DNA of 58,459 bases from Facklamia sp050409585 (GTDB taxonomy: Bacteria; Bacillota; Bacilli; Lactobacillales; Aerococcaceae): positions 1 through 58,459 of the forward strand of contig NZ_JBNUPE010000013.1 of assembly GCF_050409585.1 (NCBI RefSeq), in the 5' to 3' direction. Both the position numbers and the translations under genes were made by a program. Shown here in pieces: positions 44,212-52,868 of the stretch. How positions within the stretch are numbered: the first letter of the stretch is position 1; each line of letters opens with the position of its first letter. A model generated the notes under the pieces. That model did no database searches, was not told the DNA's origin, and worked only from the letters and a program-made list of their open reading frames with translations.

Positions 44212-45090
44212 TCATCCATGAATTAATAATTGCGATAAAATTGTTATAGTACTCACAACAATGATTATATAAATCTCGTTCTTATTCTTACTCTCTTTCA
44301 AAATCAAATTTGAAAACATTACTCCATAAAGCGATGTAATATTCAAGAAGATCCAAGCAATTGAAGAAATATTAGAAGATGTCACAAAAACAAATGTTAT
44401 TTGTGCAATACACGTTAAAATTGCTCTAAAAAATAAAGATTATCGAAAGAGTTTTTATTGTGTCTTTTCCAATCAGTTTGATTTAAGGTTGGAATCAAAC
44501 TTATAAAAGATACAAAAAATCTTAATATTAAAGTACTTACTGTAAATAAAATCAGTGAATCAATATTTTTTATAGTCTCCAACCAAAAGAGGAAATAAGC
44601 AAGCTTGTATAACTAACGGTGGAACAATAATAATTACTCCATGTAATAATGTTTTTAAATCACTTTTTTTCTTTACCCAAATAATAATTATGATAGTTGT
44701 TAAGATAGAAATGAAATAATTACCAAAATTTATTCTTCCTGTCGTAAAAAATAAGGCTAAAGGAATAAAAAAAACAGCTGTTTTTGATACGATCGCCGAT
44801 TCAAAAATGGATAAGCGTTTAAATAGTTTTGAGTATCCTACTGCAACAATTTGTACTAAGATGCTGTAAATGATTATTTTATAATTAAGAATCATAGTAA
44901 ACAGATCATTAACATTTATATAAAAGAACGAAATTATTATGAATAATAGCGTATATAAATTGTTTGAAAAATTAACTTTTAACACAGATTGTTTTTTATA
45001 CCCTATTTGATACCTATCAATCACACTTATTAATCCTCTGGACATTGCTGAAATGGTTGAAAATAAAATAATGTAGAAATATGAATCCAA
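44212..45090 (-). pseudogene. DMT/EamA-like membrane transporter, frameshifted cassette gene
   Basis: The open part (45090-44560) has six hydrophobic helices starting MDSYFYIILFSTISAMSRGL. After a shift in the A run at about 44575 it continues as IDSLILFTVSTLILRFFV, and after another near 44430 as FRAILTCIAQITFVFVTSSN through LLIHG and the stop at 44212. Together about 290 residues and ten helices, the size of EamA-type carriers. As read it is broken. It is the first gene of the array on the minus strand. Confidence 0.75.
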
Positions 45091-45307
45091 ATTTCAATTC
45101 TCCTTTATGTTTTTTTAAATAACATAAAATTTTTAATACTCTACTCCCATGATAAGATATTCTTTATGAATATAGAAGAGTAAATTAATATGAACTTTGA
45201 CAGTACTGCAACTTCTTTTCAGACAATATTTCTAAATAGGTTCAATTTTAGTTGCTTCCTTTTCCAATCTCTCGATAGTCCGATTTCAGAATTTATCTTT
45301 ATATGTA
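45091..45307. other. Gap before the PadR promoter
   Basis: No gene recognised. It contains AGTCCGATT at 45277-45285, one arm of the dyad described for the PadR promoter. Confidence 0.4.
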
Positions 45308-45373
45308 TTGACTTATTCAGTTCGACGATATACAATCGGACTATACATTTAAACTGAATAGTTTAACGATATA
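45308..45373 (+). promoter_or_regulatory. padR promoter with nested dyads
   Basis: TTGACT (45308-45313), 17-bp spacer, TACAAT (45331-45336). TATTCAGTT (45314-45322) and AACTGAATA (45352-45360) form a wide dyad; TTCGACGATATA (45321) and TTTAACGATATA (45362) are direct repeats; AGTCCGATT (45277) and AATCGGACT (45334) form another dyad. Likely PadR-binding sites. Confidence 0.7.
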
Positions 45374-45387
45374 AAGGAGCTAATATT

Positions 45388-45708
45388 ATGCCTAGACACC
45401 CAAGTTTACCCTTAACAGAAACGACTTATTTAATTTTGTTGTCACTAATAAAACCTGCACACGGCTATGTAATAATGCAAGAAGTTGATCGGCTTAGTAA
45501 TAACAATGTAAAAATTGCGCCTGGCACCATGTATGGTGCCTTAGATAATTTACTAAAACAAGGTTGGATTAAAGAGGTAAAAAGCGAAGACAAACGTCGC
45601 AAAGTCTACCAAATTACTAAATCTGGTTATGATGTCATTGAAGCTGAAACAAAGAGAATGCACAAATTGCTTAACCTTGCAGAAGAACTGATGAGAGGAG
45701 AAAGCTAA
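45388..45708 (+). CDS. PadR-family transcriptional regulator
   Basis: 106 residues, ATG 45388 with AAAGGAG. The PadR winged helix is clear: LTETTYLILLSLIKPAHGYVI at residues 7-27 and IAPGTMYGALDNLLKQGWIKEV, then the wing RRKVYQITKSG. PadR proteins repress by steric block and are usually self-regulated. It is directly followed by a DUF2812 gene, the standard pair. Confidence 0.93.
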   Translation: MPRHPSLPLTETTYLILLSLIKPAHGYVIMQEVDRLSNNNVKIAPGTMYGALDNLLKQGWIKEVKSEDKRRKVYQITKSGYDVIEAETKRMHKLLNLAEELMRGES

Positions 45709-45709
45709 A

Positions 45710-46345
45710 ATGAAACAAATTATAAAAAGGAAAGTATTCTTATTCAAAGATTTAGACAAACAAGAAGCTTGGATTAACTCCTTTAGAAAAGAAGGTTATC
45801 GCTTTATAAATAAAAAGTTCCCTGCTTGCTTTGTGTTTGAAAAAATTGATGATAAAGTTCCTATTACTCGGATTGATTATCGTGAATTTGAGAAATCGAG
45901 TGAATATCAAAACTACATTCAACTTTTTAGTGATATGGGATGGACAGTTGTTTCAAGCAGGAAAAATTCCGGTGTGCATTACTTTCAGCAAAATAATCCT
46001 AATTCAGAAGACTTTATTTATTCAAATAAAGAGTCCTATGCTGAAATATACAAGCGCTACAGCCAACAAGCTCTAAACTGGTCTATTATATTTCTGTTTT
46101 TCTTTACTATCTTTTCTACTGGAGATATCAGTTATTCACTTTTTAACCCAAGGACTGCATTTCTTACACCTGGCTTATGGGAAATGACCGGCTGGCAGTT
46201 CTGGTCTTCCTTTATATTTGAAATTCCTTTTGCATTAATGAGACTACTCTCTAAAGTTATTTGGTTGGTATTAGCAGCATGGATGGGGTTTGAAGCTTTT
46301 GTAAATAAGCGTAAATATAATGACTTAATTCATAATAGCAATTAA
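45710..46345 (+). CDS. DUF2812 membrane protein
   Basis: 211 residues, ATG 45710, one base after the PadR stop codon, AGGAG inside the padR end. The N-terminal soluble DUF2812 part (residues 1-115: KRKVFLFKDLDKQEAWINSF, GYRFINKKFPACFVFEK) is followed by two to three hydrophobic helices (about 121-140, 165-200). PadR-DUF2812 operons are widespread in Firmicutes, with the membrane protein thought to sense stress, but its job is not known. Ends at a terminator. Confidence 0.88.
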   Translation: MKQIIKRKVFLFKDLDKQEAWINSFRKEGYRFINKKFPACFVFEKIDDKVPITRIDYREFEKSSEYQNYIQLFSDMGWTVVSSRKNSGVHYFQQNNPNSEDFIYSNKESYAEIYKRYSQQALNWSIIFLFFFTIFSTGDISYSLFNPRTAFLTPGLWEMTGWQFWSSFIFEIPFALMRLLSKVIWLVLAAWMGFEAFVNKRKYNDLIHNSN

Positions 46346-46363
46346 TATTTTTGAAAAAACATC

Positions 46364-46404
46364 AAAGACGACAGTGATGAATTATTACTGTCGTCTTTCT
46401 TTGC
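46364..46404 (+). terminator. Terminator of the padR-DUF2812 operon
   Basis: AAAGACGACAGT pairs perfectly with ACTGTCGTCTTT (46364-46375 with 46387-46398), followed by CTTTG. Confidence 0.85.
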
Positions 46405-46531
46405 TCACCATATTTTTTCGTAAGATGCTATAGATTCCTCACGTTTCTTTGAATCATCTTTCATTATCTTAAACAAATTCTTGTTGTTATACTTCTTAAT
46501 AATGACTCTAATAGTCTAAATTAGAAAAAAT

Positions 46532-46565
46532 ATAAAAAACTCCAGTCATATAGACTAGAGTTTTA
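46532..46565 (-). terminator. Terminator on the minus strand
   Basis: AAAACTC-AGTC / GACT-GAGTTTTTT hairpin with T-run, just downstream of the possible small ORF at 46577. Confidence 0.7.
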
Positions 46566-46576
46566 GCTCATTCTAA

Positions 46577-46672
46577 CTAAGTAGAAGCCATTCTTAACAC
46601 TATTTTTTCTTCTTTAAATTTTTTATTTGCGTTTTTAAAGCGCTGATATTGATCCATTATTCTTTTTATCAA
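46577..46672 (-). CDS. Possible 31-residue peptide
   Basis: TTG at 46672 lies behind AGGAGTGGGAG and gives a short, Lys-rich peptide (MIKRIMDQYQRFKNANKKFK and on) ending in TAG, followed at once by a terminator. No homology recognised; could be a small gene or the tail of a lost one. Confidence 0.3.
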   Translation of the reverse strand: MIKRIMDQYQRFKNANKKFKEEKIVLRMAST

Positions 46673-46989
46673 ATTACTCCCACTCCTTGATGGAAAACTT
46701 GAAATGGCTATTTATAAGTTTTTTAATAGTCACTTTTGTGAATAGAATCTAGTTTTTACTCATATTTTCCTCTGTTTTTAAAGGAATAGTATCATTTTAG
46801 TATCACTAATGAATTATAAGTTAGTATGATTAAAATGTTTTCTTGAAGATGGCGTCCTAAATCAGGATTTCATAAAGAGCATTCAGATTGTGATACTTCT
46901 TTTTTAAGTTTCTTTATCCTCAATCTAATTTAAAAAGCTAACCCACTAAAATGGTGGACTAACTCATAATTTTCATACAAACTTTTCTA

Positions 46990-47829
46990 TCAATTGCTTA
47001 TCTTTTGGAATATTTCTGATAAAACATCTAAGGTATCATCTAAATCAACCTCTCCGATATAAGGGTTGTCTTGAAGATAGTTTTGCCAATGCTGTTTAAG
47101 ATAATCATCACTCGATATATCTTCTAAAATTTCTTTATAATCAGCCAAATCATCTAAAGATTCTCTTTTCTTAGACGTATTCTCAATGGCACGTGCTAGA
47201 GTTTTAAAGTTAATTTTATCCCCATAAAGTTTACGCAAGAGATAGATATCATAAAAATCTCTCATCCTTGTAGTGGCAATGTTTCTTCTGATGATGGTTT
47301 CAATCTTTTCTGCCAAAATGGTTTCCAAAGGATAAGCCATGACTTCCACATGACCTTCATCAAACATTAGTGGGTATTGATAAATCATTTCCTTTGGTGT
47401 AATAGCATCACCTGTGGTGATATCCATCTTCATGGGATTATTAATTCTGCCATAGCGGGCCGAAAAGCTAATACGGTAATTTTCATACTCATCGCTTTCT
47501 CTGATTTCTCTTACCCCTTCAAAGACAAAATCAATCCCATCTTGAACATCAATTGCCAAAATTTCTTTCACAATTTTAGTAATATTTTCTTCCGTTAAGG
47601 TAATGCCTCTGACCGTCGCATCTATATCCTTGGTCGTGCGATTATCGATACCAATGAGAGAAGAAATTAGAAGTCCTCCCTTGATAATGAAGGAATGCCG
47701 GTAGAAAGATTTTTCTAGTCTTTCTAGGACTCTTTCAAAAAAGTACATTTGAAAAACTTCCTGTGGCTTTAGTTTTTTTGTCTTGGCTAAGTGCTTGATT
47801 TTCCCTTTTATTTGCTCACTTGATCTCAT
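46990..47829 (-). CDS. AbiEii-type nucleotidyltransferase toxin
   Basis: 279 residues. The nucleotidyltransferase fold is visible: HSFIIKGGLLISSLIG and the metal-binding TKDIDATVRG, then YPLETILAEKIETIIRRN and RMRDFYDIYLLRKLYG, all typical of AbiEii toxins, which modify tRNA. ATG overlaps the antitoxin stop (ATGA at 47826-47829), the classic layout of the AbiE phage-abortive pair. Confidence 0.93.
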   Translation of the reverse strand: MRSSEQIKGKIKHLAKTKKLKPQEVFQMYFFERVLERLEKSFYRHSFIIKGGLLISSLIGIDNRTTKDIDATVRGITLTEENITKIVKEILAIDVQDGIDFVFEGVREIRESDEYENYRISFSARYGRINNPMKMDITTGDAITPKEMIYQYPLMFDEGHVEVMAYPLETILAEKIETIIRRNIATTRMRDFYDIYLLRKLYGDKINFKTLARAIENTSKKRESLDDLADYKEILEDISSDDYLKQHWQNYLQDNPYIGEVDLDDTLDVLSEIFQKISN

Positions 47830-48425
47830 ATCATCACCTCTAAATAACGTCTTATCTCTTCTTCGACTTTTAAAGCTCTAGCATACTTAATAAGTTTTCT
47901 GAAGTTGATATTTCCTCTACCAAAATATTCTTTAATAGCTCCTGTAAAAATTTGAGAATCGATATTCCTTTGGTCTTTTACAATATCACAAATGGTTCGT
48001 TCGACATCATATAGAATAATCTCTCCACCTAGAGGACTTGTGGTCATTTCTCTCCCTAATTCAAAAAGTTCTATCTTTACATAGTGAACAACAAGGTCAT
48101 CAAATCTTTCTTTTAGTCTGGACGCATTGTAACCTTGGGGAACAGAAATATGAATCTGGGAAGGCACTCTGTCAGCTAAATCATGAAAATAAAGGGCAGT
48201 ATGGTAAGAATAAATCACTCGTTTGCTGCTTCTTTGAAGCAAGACGTAATCATCAATGATTTCATCTTTCAAAGTATAAACACCATGACCCACTCGTTCT
48301 ATTTTATCTTCCTTAGCCAAGTAAGATAGTCTATATCGGTCAATGCCTTTGGCTTCAGCTTCTCTTACAAAGATTAAGCCATGTTCATCAGATAATTTTT
48401 CTAAAAGGTCTTTTTCTTTATTCAT
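47826..48425 (-). CDS. AbiEi-type antitoxin
   Basis: 199 residues. The N-terminal winged helix (residues 5-52: GLIFVREAEAKGIDRYRLSYLAKEDKIERVG) and the C-terminal antitoxin domain (VIYSYHTALYFHDLADRVPSQIHISVPQGYN) match AbiEi. AbiEi proteins represress their own operon by binding inverted repeats in the promoter and block toxicity. ATG 48425 has AGGAGAG upstream. It is first in the pair. Confidence 0.93.
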   Translation of the reverse strand: MNKEKDLLEKLSDEHGLIFVREAEAKGIDRYRLSYLAKEDKIERVGHGVYTLKDEIIDDYVLLQRSSKRVIYSYHTALYFHDLADRVPSQIHISVPQGYNASRLKERFDDLVVHYVKIELFELGREMTTSPLGGEIILYDVERTICDIVKDQRNIDSQIFTGAIKEYFGRGNINFRKLIKYARALKVEEEIRRYLEVMI

Positions 48426-48996
48426 GATTGCTTCTCTCCTATCATCTTTCGCGCTTTAATTATATATTATTAACGCACGTTTGTGAAGTGGGTTTCTTTA
48501 GTTTTTGTTCATTACTTCTAAGATCTTAGGGTTATCCCTAAAAATTTGCATATAAATTTATAAATGAATTGACCGGAAACATTTTAGCAAGTGAGTACTC
48601 ACTTGCTGTGCTTGCTATTCATTTTTTATTCAATTTTTTAAAATTTATTTTCTAATTTATCTTCTTGGAAAAATTGACACAGGAGAGTTTGTAACTGTAA
48701 CCTGCACTTTCAAAAGTGTTTCAATGAGGCAGAAATCTTCTTGATAAGTCTTGAAACTTTTGCTAGGACTAACTTCTGATTTTCACTCGCCTAATTCATA
48801 GGCTTTTAAAAACTTAGTTACAAGTTACAAATTTTATCCCCGTTTTTTTCTACTCTATGGCCATTTTTATCTGTTCAGGTTCTCGCCATTCTTTTGGAAT
48901 GTTTTCCGTGACCCTCTCGGTAAAATCACCTTCTATTTGCTCTCACTTTTGATAATAAAGTTTGACCCGAATCGAAACCCCACTTGGTGAATTTCT
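48426..48996. other. Gap between AbiE and the ISL3 element
   Basis: Contains the 22-bp palindrome at 48586 and a minus-strand remnant at 48855-48946 (ERVTENIPKEWREPEQIKMAIE then stop) that looks like the C-terminus of a lost protein. No complete gene. Confidence 0.4.
48586..48607. promoter_or_regulatory. Perfect 22-bp palindrome
   Basis: AGCAAGTGAGTACTCACTTGCT is symmetrical over its full length. The core GTGAGTACTCAC resembles TetR-family operators, but no TetR gene is nearby. It could also be a terminator hairpin. Confidence 0.5.
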
Positions 48997-50557
48997 GGTT
49001 CTATAATTTATAGGGTTGATGGCCGAAGACCTCAACTCTATTTTTTATTTTAGGGTACAAAAAAGAACAGATCTCCTGTATATTATAAGCGACAAAACCA
49101 TAATAAAGGAGAGCTGTCCCATGACTCACATTATATCATCTTTACTCGGATTAAACGATAAAAACATTAAAATAAATGACCAAAAGTTCGAAAAATGTTC
49201 AATTAAAGGACGATTGTCTTTTCTGTTATCTGGTCAATTAATCGAACCTCTTGATGGTTGTCCATGTTGTGGTCAACCAGCGGCTAACTATTCCATTGTT
49301 AAAAATGGTACGCGTACATCACGTATTCAATTACCACCAATGGCAGGCTATCCCACTTATTTAAATTTGAAAAAACAGCGTTATTACTGCAAAGTTTGTC
49401 ACTCATCTTTTACCGCTCAAACACCAGAAGTCGCTCGTCACTGTCATTTATCCAATCATTTGAAACGGTATATCGCTGATCAATTAACACACACGATATC
49501 AGAATCTTACATTGCCCAATTAGTTCATGTCTCTGTTCATACCGTTCGTCGTGTGACCGATCAAGTGGCACAACACCTTCAATTCAAACCATTGCACACA
49601 TTACCGAACCATCTATGTTTTGATGAATTCAAAAGTGTTCGAAGCATTAATGCAGCGATGATCTTTATTTACTGTGATGCTAAAACGCATCGCTTAATTG
49701 ATATTTCTTTTGATCGCAAGCAGTCACTATTGATGAACTATTTCCAACAGTTTCCGTTGGAAACTCGTCAATCTGTCCAAACGATTACGATTGATATGTA
49801 CCGTCCTTACATCGATTTAATTAAAAGAACTTTTCCAAATGCACAGATTATTATTGATAAATTTCATCTCATTCAAGCCTTGAACCGTGAATTAAATCGC
49901 ACAAGAATTCGTGTGATGAATACTTTCAGAACGAAAGACAAACGCCTTTATAACAAACATAAACGCTATTGGCGACTTCTATTGATACCAAGAGATCAAC
50001 TTCGTTATGCAACGTATCAATCCTACCGACTATTCGACTGGCTAACACACACGAGTGGCATTGTTGATCATTTATTAGCATCAAGCAGTGAATTAAAAGT
50101 CACTTACGAGGTCGTTCATCAATTAAGAGAAGCCCTTGAAGACCTTCAAATCGATCGATTTGAACATTGAATCAATTATGGCCTAACATTACCTCTTCCA
50201 AAATCACTAAAAACCGTTTTAAGAACATTTAAAAACTATCACACTTATATTCAAAATACCTTTACCGATCCGACCTTAACGAATGGGCCAATTGAAGGAT
50301 TGAACAACAAAATCAAAGTGCTTAAGCGCAATGCTTCTGGGTACCGTAATTATTCACACTTTAAAAATAGAATTTTATTGATGATGCGTTTATATCAATC
50401 AAAACACTCATCCAAAAGCGTTGCTTCTTAACATTGACCTTAGATACAATCGATCCAATCACTTATTCGCTTATTATATATTTGAATCTATAAAAAAAGA
50501 GGCGAAGTAACCGCACGGTTACCTCACCTACTCATCAACCCGATTTGACAAAAAGCC
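48997..50557 (+). mobile_element. ISL3-family insertion sequence
   Basis: About 1561 bp. Left end GGTTCTATAATTTATAGGG and right end (reverse complement) GGCTTTTTGTCAAATCGGG both continue into GTTGATG, giving related 25-bp inverted ends. The enclosed transposase is ISL3-type. The 8-bp flanks (GAATTTCT, TTTATATT) do not match, so no target duplication is seen. Confidence 0.85.
49121..50431 (+). pseudogene. ISL3 transposase with one nonsense codon
   Basis: The frame from ATG 49121 (AAGGAGAG upstream) is 436 codons long with a single internal TGA at codon 350 (50168-50170). Before it lie the zinc-finger-like CPCCGQPAANY and YYCKVCHSSFTAQT, the helix-turn-helix ISESYIAQLVHVSVHTVRRV, and the DDE residues in DEFKSVRS and TIDMYRPYIDLI. 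After it the sequence continues in frame as INYGLTLPLPKSLKTV and ends NGPIEGLNNKIKVLKR, holding the last acidic residue. So the element is inactive unless the stop is suppressed; the alternative is a sequencing error. Confidence 0.9.
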
Positions 50558-50641
50558 TTTATATTTAGATGTATCATTTAGAATCAAAAAGAAGCTTTGA
50601 TTTCAAACATATTGCTACATCAGTTAAAATCATTCTTTAAA

Positions 50642-51625
50642 CTACTCCCACTCAATCGTTCCTGTCGGTTTTGGTGTGAAGTCATAAAGTACACGACTCA
50701 CGCCTGGCACTTCGTGGGTAATGCGATCAACAATCTGTTGCATAAGATCGAATGGAATGTTTTCGACGGTTGCTGTCATTGCATCTTTGGTATTGACGGC
50801 ACGCACAATAACTGGCCAATCGTAAGTACGCTTACCGTCTTTGATACCAGTTGATTTAAAATCAGGTACCACGGTAAAATACTGCCATACTTTTTCAGCC
50901 AGACCGTTCTTAGCAAATTCTTCGCGTAAAATTGCATCTGATTCTCTGACTGCTTCTAAACGGTCACGAGTAATTTCGCCCAAACAACGAACGCCTAAAC
51001 CTGGTCCTGGGAAGGGTTGACGGTAGACCATCTCATGAGGGAGTCCCAAAGTTTCACCAACTATACGCACTTCATCCTTGAAGAGAATCCGCACGGGTTC
51101 TACTAATTCAAAGTTCATGTCTTCTGGTAACCCCCCCGCGTTGTGGTGGGCTTTGATGCCGTCTTCACTTTCTAAAATATCGGGCCAGATAGTTCCTTGA
51201 GCTAAGAAATCTACGCCTTCTAACTTGCGCGCTTCTTCAGCAAAAACTTCGATAAATTCATTACCGATAATCATCCGCTTTTCTTCAGGATCAGTTACGC
51301 CTTCTAATTTCGTTAAGAAGCGCTCCACACTATCTGAATAAATTAAGTTGGCATCCATTTGGTTTTTAAAGACTTCAACTACTTGTTCTGGCTCGCCTTT
51401 ACGCAATAAGCCATGATTGACATGGACACAGATTAATTGTTTGCCAATGGCTTTAATTAATAATGCAGCTACTACAGAGGAATCCACGCCTCCCGATAAT
51501 GCTAATAGAACTTTCTTGTCGCCTACTTGTTCTCTGATTAAGGAAATTTGTTCTTCAATAAATTTCTCAGCCATCTCTGGGCTTGAAATACGTTCCATAG
51601 CTTCAGGTCTTCTTACTTCTACCAT
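50642..51625 (-). CDS. guaA: GMP synthase, ATP-pyrophosphatase domain only
   Basis: 327 residues, whereas the usual bacterial enzyme is about 515 because an N-terminal glutamine amidotransferase precedes this part. It keeps the PP-loop LALSGGVDSSV (residues 42-52), GVDFLAQGTIWPD, the XMP-binding RQPFPGPGLGVRCLGEITRD, ESDAILREE and the GTIEWE end. The ATG at 51625 (AGGAGG) begins MVEVRRPEAMERI, and no amidotransferase lies next to it, so this is a two-subunit or ammonia-dependent GuaA as in archaea. It makes GMP from XMP. Upstream extended -10 at 51658. Confidence 0.93.
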   Translation of the reverse strand: MVEVRRPEAMERISSPEMAEKFIEEQISLIREQVGDKKVLLALSGGVDSSVVAALLIKAIGKQLICVHVNHGLLRKGEPEQVVEVFKNQMDANLIYSDSVERFLTKLEGVTDPEEKRMIIGNEFIEVFAEEARKLEGVDFLAQGTIWPDILESEDGIKAHHNAGGLPEDMNFELVEPVRILFKDEVRIVGETLGLPHEMVYRQPFPGPGLGVRCLGEITRDRLEAVRESDAILREEFAKNGLAEKVWQYFTVVPDFKSTGIKDGKRTYDWPVIVRAVNTKDAMTATVENIPFDLMQQIVDRITHEVPGVSRVLYDFTPKPTGTIEWE

Positions 51626-51657
51626 TGTATTCCTCCTAAATTTTATCTCTTGCGTTT

Positions 51658-51666
51658 ATTCTATCA
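51658..51666 (-). promoter_or_regulatory. Extended -10 promoter of guaA
   Basis: TGATAGAAT on the minus strand (TAGAAT at 51658-51663), about 30 bp before the start codon. No purine riboswitch is visible in the short leader. Confidence 0.5.
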
Positions 51667-51760
51667 TGCTTCAGCGAATGAAAGTATGTTTTTACAAGTT
51701 TTTATTCGGAATTTATCCTTTTTGTTCGCCTTTTAAATCTATTCAGCCAAAAGATAAGTT

Positions 51761-52708
51761 TTAGTATTTTTTAACGTGAATATAGTCGATATAGTGATTA
51801 ACCGACTTATGCAAGACCACATCCGCTCGTGAACGAGTTGGCTTAATATGTTGGATTAAGTTAGGCAAGTTGATGGTAAACCAAACATTATCTGCATAAG
51901 CGATGGCTTCTTCTCGACTCATATTACTCATTTTATGATAATAATTAGAAGAATCTGTTTTCGCCATTTGTAAGTGAACCAAGAATCGCTCAACAAACCA
52001 CTTATGGATTAGTTCTTGTTCAGCATCCATATAGATCGAAAAATCAAAGAAATCACTGACATAGATTTGTTGATTGGAAGGAAGTTGCAAAACATTAATC
52101 CCTTCCACAATTAAAATGTCCGGATTATTGATGATTTGATACTGACCTTTGACAATGTCATAACATAGATGGGAATAGGTTGGTACTGAGAAAGGAGAAG
52201 TCTGCGTCTTAATATGAGTCATAAATTCTAAGAGTAAGGACATATCATAGGACTCTGGAAAACCTTTACGGTGTAGCATCCCTCTTTGTTCTAGAACCTC
52301 ATTTGGATAGAGAAAACCATCGGTAGTGATTAACTCCACTTTCCGTTTAGGGAAGGTCTCACTTAGCAATTGATGGAGCAAACGAGCCGTCGTTGATTTG
52401 CCAACAGCTACTGAACCTGAAATTCCAATGATGAAAGGCACCTTGCGGTATGCAAATGGGTCCACTTCCCCCATGGCAAAAAATTCCTGTTTAGCCATAT
52501 TGTATTTCATGGTATGTTGAAAATCTGCTTCAATATAATGTAATAACGGACCATAAATTTCTCTAACATCTGTTTGCGTCAAACGGTCTTGGAGCGACAC
52601 TAAACTAGCCAGCTCATCAATCGGTAAAATCTCTAAATTTTCCGATTGGAAAGCTTGCCATTCTTTACGATTATAGGTGGCATAATAATCGTTCATTGCA
52701 AAATACAT
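51761..52708 (-). CDS. coaA: Type I pantothenate kinase
   Basis: 315 residues, ATG 52708 with AGGAGG. Adds phosphate to pantothenate, the first step of CoA synthesis. P-loop GISGSVAVGKSTT at residues 95-107; TTDGFLYPNEVLEQRG and YDMSLLLEFM, then FFDFSIYMDAEQELI are family hallmarks. It ends IDYIHVKKY, the usual end. Intact. Confidence 0.96.
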   Translation of the reverse strand: MYFAMNDYYATYNRKEWQAFQSENLEILPIDELASLVSLQDRLTQTDVREIYGPLLHYIEADFQHTMKYNMAKQEFFAMGEVDPFAYRKVPFIIGISGSVAVGKSTTARLLHQLLSETFPKRKVELITTDGFLYPNEVLEQRGMLHRKGFPESYDMSLLLEFMTHIKTQTSPFSVPTYSHLCYDIVKGQYQIINNPDILIVEGINVLQLPSNQQIYVSDFFDFSIYMDAEQELIHKWFVERFLVHLQMAKTDSSNYYHKMSNMSREEAIAYADNVWFTINLPNLIQHIKPTRSRADVVLHKSVNHYIDYIHVKKY

Positions 52709-52868
52709 ATCTTCCTCCTACTGAAGTCTCATAATGAATTAATACAAACTTCTTGTAATATGTGTTAAAATACTCCAATGAAACAGTATTTTTTAATGGT
52801 TAATTTGGCTCTTATTTTAGCATAAGCGCTACCATTAATATATATCTTTTACAGAAAGGAGCTAGTTC

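Larger units (their letters stand above)
46346..46989. other. Long gap with terminators and remnants
   Basis: Terminator at 46364, an unassigned minus-strand remnant (46405-46515, ending SKKREESIASYEKIW), a second terminator at 46532, and a possible 31-codon ORF at 46577. No complete gene recognised. Confidence 0.4.

Noticed and set aside
50168..50170. Selenocysteine in the ISL3 transposase
   Set aside because: No member of the family has Sec here and no hairpin follows; nonsense mutation is likelier.
48989..50565. 8-bp target duplication around the ISL3 element
   Set aside because: The flanking octamers differ, so none can be claimed.
51626..51760. Purine riboswitch before guaA
   Set aside because: The leader is too short and shows no purine aptamer pairing.
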